Shown here: positions 44,864 through 53,399 of the stretch, one piece after another | Position numbering within the stretch: the stretch's first letter is position 1 | Layout: the number at the start of each line of letters is the position of its first letter | NCBI RefSeq assembly: GCF_014646515.1 | Contig: NZ_BMNK01000011.1 | Coordinates: 244,398-308,397, forward strand | DNA length: 64,000 nucleotides | Direction: 5' to 3' | Source: Nonomuraea glycinis | GTDB taxonomy: Bacteria; Actinomycetota; Actinomycetes; Streptosporangiales; Streptosporangiaceae | Program-made: the position numbers and the translations under genes | The notes under the pieces: model-generated | The model's input: the letters and a program-made list of their open reading frames with translations, nothing else | Database searches by the model: none | What the model was told of the DNA's origin: nothing

Positions 44864-46060
44864 ATGTCCACCTCGGATCACCCGCCCGCGAGACTGCCGT
44901 GGGCCGGGCTGCTGGCCCTGTTCGCGGCCGCGTTCCTGGCCGTCACGACAGAACTGCTCCCCGCCGGACTCCTGCCTCAGCTGAGCGAGGGCCTCAACGC
45001 GTCCGAAGGGCAGATCGGGTTTCTCGTCACCGGCTACGCCGTCGCCTCCTGCCTCACCGCGATCCCCGTCACCGCGGCCCTGCGCCGCCTGCCCCGCCGG
45101 CCGGTGCTCATCGCCGTACTCGCCGGCTTCGCCCTGTTCAACCTCGTCACCGCCTTGTCCTCCTCCTACCCGCTGACGTTCGCCACCCGGCTTCTGGCGG
45201 GCGTGATGGGCGGCACGCTCTGGGCGATGCTCGTCGGTTACGCCGCCCGGATGGTCCCGCCGGAGCGCCGGGGTCGCGCCATCGCCATCGTCTCCGCCGG
45301 CATCACCGTCGCGCTCTGCCTCGGCATCCCAGCGGGCACCGCCCTGGCCGGCGCCTTCGGCTGGCGCGCCGCCTTCATCACCCTCACCCTCCTGGCCGCG
45401 GCCCTCGCCGCCTGGGTGCGGTGGAAGGTGCCCGACCACCCAGGCGAAGCTCCCACCGTACGGAGCCCGCTGCGCACCGTGGTCACCCGGCCGGGGATCC
45501 GCATGGTGCTCACTGTCACGGTGCTTGTCCTCCTGGGACACCAGGCGGTCTACACCTACATCGCGCCGCTCACGGAGCTCTCCGGCACCGGGCGCACCGG
45601 CTTGGTGCTGCTCGTCTTCGGGCTGTCCACCGTCGCCGGCATCTGGCTGGTCGGCACCGTCATCGACCGCTACCCGCGTCCCGTTCTGCTGGCCGCCCTC
45701 GCCTTGATCACCCTCGCGATGCTGGCCCTCGGGCTGGCTGGGCAGACCCAGGCCGTCCTGCTGATCGCCACCGCCGGCTGGGGAGTCGCCTTCGGCGGTG
45801 TCCCCACGCTGCTGCAGGCCGCCCTGGTCAACGCCTCCGGAGCCGCCGACGCGGACGTGGCCACCTCCATGCAGACCACCGTCTACAACCTGGGCATCGC
45901 CGCAGGCTCCTTGACGGGCGGCCTCGTCCTGGAGACCTCCGGCGTCGGCGCCCTCCCCTGGACCGCCCTGCCCCTCCTCGCCGTCGCCCTCCTCGCCGTG
46001 ACCGCAGCCCGCCGCCGCGCCTTCCCACCCCATCCCACGCCCGTCCCGGCCCTGGCCTGA
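44864..46060 (+). CDS. MFS transporter (DHA1-type drug or arabinose efflux)
   Basis: A 398-residue major facilitator with 12 predicted helices. The DHA1 signs are visible: LLPAGLLPQLSEGLNASEGQIGF in the first loop, ARMVPPERRGRAIAIVSAGI between helices 4 and 5, and GIPAGTALAGAFGWRAAF (motif C) after that. The AraJ/CmlR-like subfamily exports sugars or drugs. MerR divergent control suggests induction by the compound exported. Start ATG is 13 bp downstream of the operator region, so the leader is very short. Confidence 0.9.
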   Translation: MSTSDHPPARLPWAGLLALFAAAFLAVTTELLPAGLLPQLSEGLNASEGQIGFLVTGYAVASCLTAIPVTAALRRLPRRPVLIAVLAGFALFNLVTALSSSYPLTFATRLLAGVMGGTLWAMLVGYAARMVPPERRGRAIAIVSAGITVALCLGIPAGTALAGAFGWRAAFITLTLLAAALAAWVRWKVPDHPGEAPTVRSPLRTVVTRPGIRMVLTVTVLVLLGHQAVYTYIAPLTELSGTGRTGLVLLVFGLSTVAGIWLVGTVIDRYPRPVLLAALALITLAMLALGLAGQTQAVLLIATAGWGVAFGGVPTLLQAALVNASGAADADVATSMQTTVYNLGIAAGSLTGGLVLETSGVGALPWTALPLLAVALLAVTAARRRAFPPHPTPVPALA

Positions 46061-46110
46061 ACCTCTGTCAATCGGCGCGGTTCGGGGTTGGCGGCGTGCG
46101 GAAACGGGCG

Positions 46111-47916
46111 TTAGTCGCCGATGCGGTCGGCGAGCTCCAGCCACTCGGCTTCGACGGTGTCCTTCTGGGCGAGGATGTCGCGCAGCCGGTCGTCCAGAGA
46201 GCCGAGCTTGGCGTAGTCGCTGGCCGCCTCCGCCATCTGCGCGTGCAGCTTGGCCTCCTGCTCGCCGAGCTTGTCCAGCTGGCGCTCCAGGCGGTTGAGC
46301 TCCTTACGCAGCTCGCGCTCCTCCTTGACGGAGAGCCCCTGGGCAGCTTCGGGAGCTGCGGGGGCGGACCGGGTGGCGGGGGTGGCGGCGGCCTCGGCCA
46401 TGCGGGCGGTGAGGGCCGAACCCGAGGCGCGGCGCTCAAGATATTCGTCGACACCGCCGGGGAGGAACGACAGTTTGCCGTCACCCAGCAGGGCCACGCA
46501 GCGGTCGGTGACGCGCTCCAGGAAGTAGCGGTCGTGGGTGACCAGGATGAGCGTGCCGGGCCAGGCGTCGAGCAGGTCCTCCAGCTCGTTCAGCGTCTCG
46601 ATGTCGAGGTCGTTGGTCGGCTCGTCGAGCAGCAGCACGTTCGGGTCGTCCATGAGCAGCCTGAGCAGCTGCAGCCGCCGCCGCTCGCCGCCGGACAGAT
46701 CCCCGACGACCTTCCACTGCGCCTCGCCCTTGAAGCCGAGCCGTTCGAGGAGCTGGGAGGCCGTCCACTCCTTCTTGCCCACCTGGATGTACTTGCGGAC
46801 CTCTTCGACGGTCTCCAGCACCCTGCGCCCCGGGTCGAGCTCGCTGAGCTCCTGCGACAGGTGCGCGAGCCGTACGGTCCTGCCTCTGACGATCCGCCCG
46901 GAGTCGGGCTCGACCGTGTCGGCGAGCAGCCGTAGCAGCGACGACTTGCCGGAACCGTTGACGCCGATGAGGCCGACCCTGTCGCCCGGCCCGAACTGCC
47001 AAGTGCAGTCGTCGAGCACCAGCGGCCCGGCGTCGGGCCCACCGGCGTGCAGCGTGACGTCTTCGAGGTCGTACACGGTCTTGCCGAGCCGGGCGGCGGC
47101 GAACTTGAGCAGCTCGACGCTCTCCCGCGCCGGCGGCTCGTTCGCGATCAGCGCCTGGGCGGCCTCCACCCGGAACTTGGGCTTCGACGTGCGGGCCGGA
47201 GGGCCACGGCGGAGCCAGGCGATCTCCTTGCGCATGAGGTTCTGGCGGCGCTCCTCGGCGGACTGGGCGATGCGCGCCCGCTCCGCCTTGGCGAGCACAT
47301 AGGCGGCGTATCCGCCCTCGTAGCGCTCGACCCGGCCGTCCACGACCTCCCACGTCCGCGTCGAGACCGCGTCCAGGAACCACCGGTCGTGCGTCACCAC
47401 CACCAGCGCGCTCCTCCGGCCGGCCAGGTGGGCGGCCAGCCAGGCGATGGCCTCGATGTCGAGATGGTTCGTGGGCTCGTCCAGCATGATCAGGTCATGC
47501 TCGGCGATCAGCAGCTGAGCCAGCGCCGTGCGCCTGCGCTCGCCACCGGACAGCTCGCCGGCCTTGGCGTCGAGGTCCAGGTCACCGATCAGGTTGCCGA
47601 GGATCTCCCTGACCCGCTGATCGCCCGCCCACTCGTGCTCGGCCAGCTCGCCCAGCACGATCTCGCGCACGCTCTGCGAAGGGTCGAGCAGGTCCCGCTG
47701 GGCCAGCACGCCTACCCGAAGGCCCCGGGTGTGCGTCACCCTGCCGCTGTCGGGGCGCACGTCACCGGCGATCACGCTCAGCAGGGTGCTCTTGCCCCCG
47801 CCGTTGCGGCCGACGACGCCGATGCGCTCGCCGGCCTCCACCCCGAGGGAGAGGTCGCTGAGGAGAGGCTTGGGTCCGTAGGCATGGGAGACGGACTCGA
47901 GATTGACCAGGTTCAT
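46111..47916 (-). CDS. ABC-F family ATPase
   Basis: A 601-residue protein with two ABC ATPase domains and no membrane helix. Walker A loops GRNGGGKSTL and GVNGSGKSSL; signature LSGGERRR in both; Walker B LIMLDEPTNHLD and VLLLDEPTNDLD; a charged linker between them, and a coiled-coil Glu/Arg-rich tail (about 535-601). This is the Uup/EttA-type translation factor group acting on ribosomes. It lies 77 bp downstream of ispE. Resistance roles are possible but not indicated. Confidence 0.95.
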   Translation of the reverse strand: MNLVNLESVSHAYGPKPLLSDLSLGVEAGERIGVVGRNGGGKSTLLSVIAGDVRPDSGRVTHTRGLRVGVLAQRDLLDPSQSVREIVLGELAEHEWAGDQRVREILGNLIGDLDLDAKAGELSGGERRRTALAQLLIAEHDLIMLDEPTNHLDIEAIAWLAAHLAGRRSALVVVTHDRWFLDAVSTRTWEVVDGRVERYEGGYAAYVLAKAERARIAQSAEERRQNLMRKEIAWLRRGPPARTSKPKFRVEAAQALIANEPPARESVELLKFAAARLGKTVYDLEDVTLHAGGPDAGPLVLDDCTWQFGPGDRVGLIGVNGSGKSSLLRLLADTVEPDSGRIVRGRTVRLAHLSQELSELDPGRRVLETVEEVRKYIQVGKKEWTASQLLERLGFKGEAQWKVVGDLSGGERRRLQLLRLLMDDPNVLLLDEPTNDLDIETLNELEDLLDAWPGTLILVTHDRYFLERVTDRCVALLGDGKLSFLPGGVDEYLERRASGSALTARMAEAAATPATRSAPAAPEAAQGLSVKEERELRKELNRLERQLDKLGEQEAKLHAQMAEAASDYAKLGSLDDRLRDILAQKDTVEAEWLELADRIGD

Positions 47917-47993
47917 TGCCTCCCAGGGTATCGGCTCACGGCGAGCGCATCTTCCGCCCGCGTTCAGCGGTCACCGAGGCACTCACGGACGGC

Positions 47994-48893
47994 TCAGAGG
48001 ATGGTGGCGCCGGGGGTGGGACCGTGGGCTGTCGCCGTCGCTCGGATGGGGGCCCGCTCGGGCAGGGCCTGGGCCAGACGGGCGGCGTGAGCGGCGTCTT
48101 CGACCAGGAAGGCGCAGGTAGGGCCAGAGCCCGAGACGATCGCCCCCAGAGCCCCCAGACGACGCCCGGCCTCCAGAGTGACGGCCAGCGCGGGGCGAAG
48201 GGACAGGGCGGCAGGCTGAAGATCGTTGGACAGGCAGCGCCCCAGGGCGTGGGGGTCACCATCACGCAGCGCCGCCAGAAGCCCAGCATCAGCCTCAGGC
48301 CAGAAGCCCCTGGACGGGGTTGCGCGGAGGCGGTCGCATTCGGCGTAGACGCTGGGGGTGGACAGGCCGCCGTCGGCCATGGCGAAGGTCCAGTGGAAGG
48401 TGCCCGTGGTGGGGAGCTCGGTGAGCAGCTCGCCTCTGCCGGTGCCCAGGGCGGTGCCGCCCATCAGGGAGAACGGCACGTCGCTGCCCAGGTCGGCGGC
48501 CAAGCGCATGAGGTCTTCGGCGGGCAGGCGGAGACCCCAGAGCTCGTTGCAGGCCACCAGGGCCGCCGCGGCGTCGGCGCTGCCTCCCGCCATGCCTCCC
48601 GCCACCGGGATCGCCTTGTGGATGACCAGGTCGGCGCCGTAGCAGACGCCCGCGTGCTTGGCGAGGGCGCGGGCCGCCTGGACCGCCAGGTTGGTGTCGT
48701 CCACGGGCACCAGGTCGGCCCAGTCGCCCGTCACGGCCACGGTGATGGAGTCGGACTCCCGCGCCACCACGTCATCGAAGATCGACACGGCATGGAAGAC
48801 GTTGACCAGGTCGTGGTAGCCGTCCTCCCTGAGAGGGCCCACGGACAGCTGCACGTTGACCTTCGCGGGCACCCGTACGGTCACCGAACTCAT
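47994..48893 (-). CDS. ispE: 4-diphosphocytidyl-2-C-methyl-D-erythritol kinase
   Basis: A 299-residue GHMP kinase of the MEP isoprenoid pathway. Motifs: VRVPAKVNVQLSVGPLREDGYH near residue 5, the ATP loop PVAGGMAGGSADAAAAL near 97, GSDVPFSLMGGTALGTGRGE near 143 and IVSGSGPTCAFLV near 252. ATG at 48893 has AAGGAG upstream. It normally follows ksgA in actinobacteria; here an iscB element begins about 9-18 bp upstream of the start and separates them. Confidence 0.96.
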   Translation of the reverse strand: MSSVTVRVPAKVNVQLSVGPLREDGYHDLVNVFHAVSIFDDVVARESDSITVAVTGDWADLVPVDDTNLAVQAARALAKHAGVCYGADLVIHKAIPVAGGMAGGSADAAAALVACNELWGLRLPAEDLMRLAADLGSDVPFSLMGGTALGTGRGELLTELPTTGTFHWTFAMADGGLSTPSVYAECDRLRATPSRGFWPEADAGLLAALRDGDPHALGRCLSNDLQPAALSLRPALAVTLEAGRRLGALGAIVSGSGPTCAFLVEDAAHAARLAQALPERAPIRATATAHGPTPGATIL

Positions 48894-48901
48894 CAGATCT
48901 C

Positions 48902-48943
48902 CTTCGTGGATACCTCCGGCTTTAGCCGGGGGAGGAAACGAAG
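48902..48943. repeat. left terminal hairpin of the iscB element
   Basis: CTTCGT (48902-48907) pairs with ACGAAG (48938-48943) and CCTCCGGC pairs with GCC-GGAGG around a TTTA loop with a small G bulge. The iscB stop codon (TAA on the minus strand) is read from this loop. This is a likely subterminal palindrome recognised for transposition and marks the end nearest ispE. Confidence 0.65.
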
Positions 48944-50544
48944 CTCCTGCGGAGCAGGGCAGGGGTAGGTGATTCGCCGCTAGGCGGACCGCCGTCGGTT
49001 GAACCTCGGCCTGAGGGCAAGGGCGTTGCTCCTTCGGGTCGGCGGGTGTAGGCGTAGCCGTCGGCCCGCTGGAGGAGACGGAAGTGCGTGTGCCGGGCGG
49101 TGTAGAGGCCACTCGCGGTCCGTACGGCGAAGCTTCCGGAGGACCGGACGGCGACGCGGCCGGTGTGGGTGCCCGCGTTCTTTCCAGATGGCACGAATGC
49201 CCGGACCAGGTCGCCGGTGGCGTAGCCGAAGAACTGCTTGGTGCGGGGCAGGCGCAGGCGGGGGAAGCCGTGCTTGTCGGTGCGGGTACGGGCGTAGGTG
49301 CCGCGTCCGGTGGCCTTGACGACTAGGACCGTGGTCGGCCAGACGGTGACGGTGTCGAGAATGCCGACGGCCAGGGCGTCGAGGGTGTGGGTTTTGGGCA
49401 GGCCGCACCGGGTGCGGTTCCACTTCGTACGGCCGCCGCTGGCGGTGCGGGTGGGGAACCGTGCGTTCAGGGCCCGCCACAGGGCCCACCGGGTGGCGTT
49501 GACGGCGGCGGCGTCCAGCAGGGGGGCCTTCGCGCGCTTCAGGATGTCGGCTGCGCGCCTGGGTGCGAATTCCTCGACGGGCAGGCTTCCCTTGGCCTGG
49601 TTGCAGGGAATGCACGCCAAGGTCAGGTTGGAGACTCGGTCGGATCCGCCCTGACTGCGGGGCCGGATGTGGTCGATGTTCAGCGGCACGCCCATGGTGG
49701 CGCAGTAGGAGCAGGCACGGCCGAACTTGGCGAGGAGGTATTCGCGGATCTCGGTGCCGTGGAGGGTGCCGTGTTGGTACTCGGCTCCTTCCAGCGGGCG
49801 CCCGGCGCTGATGGCGTGGGTGTCGAACGCGACCCGCTCGACGTGGACCGCCCGGACCGGGGCCCAGCGAGCGAGGCGGTCCACCCACGAGGTGGTGGTG
49901 TCGACGCGGTGCCGGAGCGCCGGTGGCAGCCATCCCTTGGGGCGGGTGCGGTTGAGGAAGCGGGGTGCGCGGTAGCGCAGGTTCCGGGTGCGGCGGCCCC
50001 GCCGGTAGGCGGCTCGCTGCTCCAGCTTTTTGCGGATCGTGGCGCCCCGGTGGTCGAGCTGGACGCTGTACCGGCCCTGGCGCTCACCGGCGTGGGTGGT
50101 GAAGACGGCGATGCCGGTGTGCTTGCTGCCGGGGTCGATACCGATGTCGACACCGCCGATCTGCGAGGCGGCGGCGGTGCGGTCCTTGAGGCGGATCACG
50201 AACGGTGTGTGCCGGGCGACGACGGCGCGGCCGGTGGCCAGGAGCTTGCGGGCCCTGGCCGGGGTGGTGGGCTGTAGTGGGGTGCCGTGCTTGTCGAGGA
50301 CGAACACGGCGGGGTCGGCCTCACGGCCGGGCTCCCGGACCTGACGGTCCGGGGTGACGCCACCGGCAGCAGGTGTACTGCCGGTGATCTCCCCTCGCAC
50401 ATGTTCCACGCCGGGTACCGCAGTGCGGTGTCCGAGCCCCGTTTCGTCCCTGATCCCAGGGTTGTCTGCTGACTCGAATTCGAGAGCGAGCTGCTGAGGA
50501 AGCACAGATCGGTCGGTCTTCTGTCCTGCGTGGAACGTAGCCAA
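48922..50544 (-). CDS. iscB: IscB OMEGA RNA-guided nuclease
   Basis: A 540-residue IscB, ancestor-type relative of Cas9. PLMP domain about residues 79-119 (VFVLDKHGTPLQPTTPARA); RuvC-I GVDIGIDPGSKHTGI with Asp137; Arg-rich bridge helix about 165-200; RuvC-II HVERVAFDTH with Glu236; HNH domain with CSYC, NIDHIRPRSQGGSDRVSN (His292) and CIPC; RuvC-III KTHTLDALAVG with His386 and Asp389; C-terminal domain to 540. All expected catalytic residues are present. TTG start with GGAGGTGACC upstream; the first 75 residues precede the usual IscB start. No TnpA is adjacent. Confidence 0.93.
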   Translation of the reverse strand: MATFHAGQKTDRSVLPQQLALEFESADNPGIRDETGLGHRTAVPGVEHVRGEITGSTPAAGGVTPDRQVREPGREADPAVFVLDKHGTPLQPTTPARARKLLATGRAVVARHTPFVIRLKDRTAAASQIGGVDIGIDPGSKHTGIAVFTTHAGERQGRYSVQLDHRGATIRKKLEQRAAYRRGRRTRNLRYRAPRFLNRTRPKGWLPPALRHRVDTTTSWVDRLARWAPVRAVHVERVAFDTHAISAGRPLEGAEYQHGTLHGTEIREYLLAKFGRACSYCATMGVPLNIDHIRPRSQGGSDRVSNLTLACIPCNQAKGSLPVEEFAPRRAADILKRAKAPLLDAAAVNATRWALWRALNARFPTRTASGGRTKWNRTRCGLPKTHTLDALAVGILDTVTVWPTTVLVVKATGRGTYARTRTDKHGFPRLRLPRTKQFFGYATGDLVRAFVPSGKNAGTHTGRVAVRSSGSFAVRTASGLYTARHTHFRLLQRADGYAYTRRPEGATPLPSGRGSTDGGPPSGESPTPALLRRSFVSSPG

Positions 50545-50640
50545 CTTGGGTCACCTCCAATGGGTGTTGGCTGGTGCTGGTAACAGCGGGCCCTCAGCCG
50601 GTCTGGCTGAAAGCCCCCGCCTTCAGGCGGGGGATCCCGT
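50545..50640 (-). ncRNA. predicted IscB omega RNA
   Basis: The segment just upstream of iscB folds strongly on the minus strand. It has a CCCCCGCC-TGAA-GGCGGGGG stem (about 50613-50632), a TCAGCC-AGACC-GGCTGA stem (about 50593-50610) and GCCAAC/GTTGGC pairing that encloses the ribosome binding site. In known IscB loci the omega RNA lies here, with its guide at the 5' end from flanking DNA. Its exact ends are not fixed. Confidence 0.55.
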
Positions 50641-50788
50641 TACCGATCTTCTGCCACTCTCGTCACCGGCGGGTCAAGGACAGTCAATCGTAGCGGCGCG
50701 GGGCCGGGCGCTATGGCCGAGAGAAATCGTTGGGCGCAGCACCGGTCGTCGGACATCATGGAGAAAACGGCTTGTTGAGGGGGATGCC

Positions 50789-51646
50789 TTGACCACAGTG
50801 ACGGTTGTCCAGGTGCCACAGTGGCGGGGGTCCGGTGCGCCGACCGCCGAGCGGTTGCGGGAAGGGGCGCGGCTGCTGGCCACCATGGTGCCTGCCGATG
50901 AGCGGGTGCTCGTGGAGGTCGAGGACGACCTGGTGAGCACGGCCGCGCGGGTGCGGGAGGCCATCGCCCAGGTGGACCGCCGACTGCTGGTGGACGGCGG
51001 GCTGCTGGTGGTCGCTGGAGGTGACTGCGGGATCGAGCTGGAGCCGGTGGCCGCTGCCCAGCGGCGGCATGGGGAGCGGCTGGTGGTGGTCTGGTTCGAC
51101 GCTCATGGGGACCTCAACACTCCTGAGTCCTCTCCTTCGGGGGCGTTCCACGGGATGGTGCTGCGTGCGCTGACCGGTGAAGGACCGCCTGGCCTGGTGG
51201 CCACGCCCGCGGTGGATCCGGGGCGCGTCGTACTCGCCGGGGTCCGCGACCTTGACCCGGCCGAGGCGGCGTTCGTGAAAAGCGCAGGCGTACGGCACGT
51301 GCGACCGGCTGAGGCCGCGTTCGGGGGACGGGCGGGCGATGTGGGGGCGCTGGTTGACGCGATCGCGGCGGCTGGGGGGCCGGGGGAGCCGGTTGTGTAC
51401 GTACATATCGATCTTGATGTGCTGGAGCCGGAGATCTTCGCTTCCGTGGGGACACCCAGTCCTGGTGGGTTGCGTCCTGACCAGTTGCTTGCCCTGGTCA
51501 CGGCGGTGGCTGAGCGGTTCGGGGTGGTCGGGCTCGGGATCACGGAGTATGAGCCGTCCAGGGCTGCGGACCAGGAGCTGCTGGAACCCCTGGTCGCGGG
51601 ACTGGTTGAGGTCTGTGCAAGGTCTGGGCGAGGGACGGGCGGGTGA
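50789..51646 (+). CDS. arginase/agmatinase-family protein
   Basis: A 285-residue ureohydrolase-fold protein. The metal motif regions are VVAGGDCGIELEP (usually GGDHS), WFDAHGDLNTP, HIDLDVLEPEIF and LGITEYEP. One ligand is changed from His to Cys in the first motif, a change found in part of the family, so substrate and metal use may differ from arginase. TTG at 50789 has GAGGGGG upstream; a nearby GTG is another choice. It starts about 150 bp past the right side of the iscB element, facing away from it. Confidence 0.85.
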   Translation: MTTVTVVQVPQWRGSGAPTAERLREGARLLATMVPADERVLVEVEDDLVSTAARVREAIAQVDRRLLVDGGLLVVAGGDCGIELEPVAAAQRRHGERLVVVWFDAHGDLNTPESSPSGAFHGMVLRALTGEGPPGLVATPAVDPGRVVLAGVRDLDPAEAAFVKSAGVRHVRPAEAAFGGRAGDVGALVDAIAAAGGPGEPVVYVHIDLDVLEPEIFASVGTPSPGGLRPDQLLALVTAVAERFGVVGLGITEYEPSRAADQELLEPLVAGLVEVCARSGRGTGG

Positions 51647-51656
51647 TGGTGGGGCG

Positions 51657-52241
51657 TCATGCCGGGCGGACCGCGCCTCGGAAGACGGCGCGGTAATAGG
51701 GGGAGTTGAGGAACTGGGTGGTTCGGACCACGTCGCCGGTCTTGGGGGCGTGGATCATCACTCCGCCGTGGAGGTAGAGGCCCACGTGGGTGGGGTCGCC
51801 GGAGCCGCCACCGAAGAAGAGCAGGTCACCGGTGCGCAGGTCGCCCAGCGGGACCCGGCGGCCCTGGCGGAACTGGGCCCCGGTGTAGTGGCCGAGCCGG
51901 ACGCCCGCTCTCGACCAGGCGTACAGGGTCAGGCCGCTGCAGTCGAAGCCGGTGGTGAGCGCCCCCATGCCGACGCCTCTGGTGGGGCCCGAGGAGGAGC
52001 CGCCGCCCCAGGAGAACGGGGTGCCGAGCTGTCTGAGTGCGGCGGCGGCCGCGATGCCGCCCTTGGTGCGGAGGTCACCCTTGATCTTGACGACGGGAGA
52101 GCAGTCCGGCGGAACGAGTGTGGAGCATAGGGCGCCCGGGTCCTCGGAAACGGTGGCGGCGGCCGTGCCTGTGAGGGTGCCGAGGATGACGGCGAGCCCG
52201 CCGCCGAGCGTGAGCCACCTCAAGCAGGTGTGTGCGGTCAT
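51657..52241 (-). CDS. secreted NlpC/P60 endopeptidase
   Basis: A 194-residue exported cell-wall hydrolase. The Sec signal lies at about residues 1-32 (LTLGGGLAVILGTLTGTAAA). The mature part has a short Cys-containing segment, then the NlpC/P60 domain with catalytic Cys in TTGFDCSGLTLYAW, His in DPTHVGLYLHGG and a third polar residue in VMIHAPKTGD. It cuts peptide bonds in peptidoglycan stems. ATG at 52241 has GGAGG upstream. It ends 10 bp from the arginase-family gene (convergent). Confidence 0.92.
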   Translation of the reverse strand: MTAHTCLRWLTLGGGLAVILGTLTGTAAATVSEDPGALCSTLVPPDCSPVVKIKGDLRTKGGIAAAAALRQLGTPFSWGGGSSSGPTRGVGMGALTTGFDCSGLTLYAWSRAGVRLGHYTGAQFRQGRRVPLGDLRTGDLLFFGGGSGDPTHVGLYLHGGVMIHAPKTGDVVRTTQFLNSPYYRAVFRGAVRPA

Positions 52242-52468
52242 GGTCTGCCTCCTGTTGTGTGGGGAGGCACCAGGATCGTTCACATGTTCGAGCCGCCATC
52301 GGGCCGAACGCGGTTCTGTGGATGAACGCCCTCACTCGCGCGCACCTGTGGACAGCCACCCGTCCGCCTGCCCGCGAGCGTCGACAGGAAGTCCGTCCGC
52401 GCGTGGGCAGAAGCCCGACCGCCCGCGCCCGTGCGGAAAGGTCGGTCGGTTTCAGGCTGGGGAGCGGG
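52242..52468. other. spacer between ksgA and NlpC/P60 gene
   Basis: A 227-bp gap with no gene seen. It must contain the leftward promoter of the NlpC/P60 gene. Two DnaA-box-like words occur on the plus strand, TGTGGATGA (52317-52325) and TGTGGACAG (52347-52355), 30 bp apart. They could be chance matches. Confidence 0.4.
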
Positions 52469-53311
52469 TCAAGGCTTGTGCTCGGCGATCCTGGCGAAGG
52501 CGTGCACGTCGAGTTGTTCACCCCGCGCGGATGGGTCCACCCCCGCCGCTCGAAGCGCCGTCTCCGCCTGCGCCGGACTTCCCGCCCAGCCCGCCAGCGC
52601 GGCCCGCAGCGTCTTGCGCCGCTGCGCGAAGGCCGCGTCCACCACCGCGAACACCTCCGTACGGCTGGCCGTGGTCGGCGGCGGCTCCCGGCGGGTGAGG
52701 GAGACGAGGCCCGAGTCGACGTTCGGGGCCGGCCAGAAGACCGTGCGCCCGACCGGGCCGGCCCGGCGTACGTCGGCGTACCAGGCGGCCTTGACCGACG
52801 GGATGCCGTACACCTTGGACCCGGGCGCGGCGGCGAGCCGGTCGGCCACCTCCGCCTGCACCATCACCAGCCCCTTGCGCAGCGACGGCAGCGCCTCCAG
52901 CATGTGCAGCACCACCGGCACCGCCACGTTGTAGGGCAGGTTGGCCACCAAGGCGGTGGGCGCGAACCCCCCGAGATCGGCGGCGGAGATCTTCAGCGCG
53001 TCGGCGGCCAGAACGGTGAGCTTGTCGGCGAGGCCGCGCTCGGCGACGGTCAGGGGGAGCTGGGCGGCGAGCACCGGATCGATCTCGACGGCCACCACAT
53101 GACGGGACTCGGGCAGCAGCGCGAGCGTGAGGGAGCCGAGGCCGGGACCCACCTCGACGACCACGTCGTCGGGCCCCACACCGGCCACGCGGACGATGCG
53201 CCGGACGGTCCCCGCGTCGATCACGAAATTCTGGCCTAGCTTTTTAGTCGGGCGCAGATCTAGCTTGTCCGCCAAAATACGTATTTCTGCCGGGCCCAGA
53301 AGCCTCATCAT
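52469..53311 (-). CDS. rsmA: 16S rRNA dimethyladenosine transferase
   Basis: A 280-residue KsgA/RsmA that dimethylates two adjacent adenosines at the 3' end of 16S rRNA. It starts MMRLLGPAEIRILADKL; the SAM motif VVEVGPGLGSLTLALL is near residue 50, DALKISAADL near 110 and the catalytic LVANLPYNVAVPV near 125. C-terminal helical domain with RRKTLRAALAGWA. ATG at 53311 or the next codon; GGGAGA lies upstream. It belongs to the tatD-rpf-ksgA-ispE set, here separated from ispE by the inserted genes and divergent from a kinase. Confidence 0.96.
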   Translation of the reverse strand: MMRLLGPAEIRILADKLDLRPTKKLGQNFVIDAGTVRRIVRVAGVGPDDVVVEVGPGLGSLTLALLPESRHVVAVEIDPVLAAQLPLTVAERGLADKLTVLAADALKISAADLGGFAPTALVANLPYNVAVPVVLHMLEALPSLRKGLVMVQAEVADRLAAAPGSKVYGIPSVKAAWYADVRRAGPVGRTVFWPAPNVDSGLVSLTRREPPPTTASRTEVFAVVDAAFAQRRKTLRAALAGWAGSPAQAETALRAAGVDPSARGEQLDVHAFARIAEHKP

Positions 53312-53399
53312 CCAACCAGTCTCCCGCATCGAAGAACCTGTGATGGCGGACGGGGACGGGATGAGGGGAGGATGGGTGAAACGAGAAGGGACGATCCTC

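Noticed and set aside
52242..52468. c-di-AMP (ydaO-type) riboswitch before the NlpC/P60 gene
   Set aside because: Such riboswitches often precede wall hydrolase genes in actinobacteria, but I could not match the conserved core to the sequence here.
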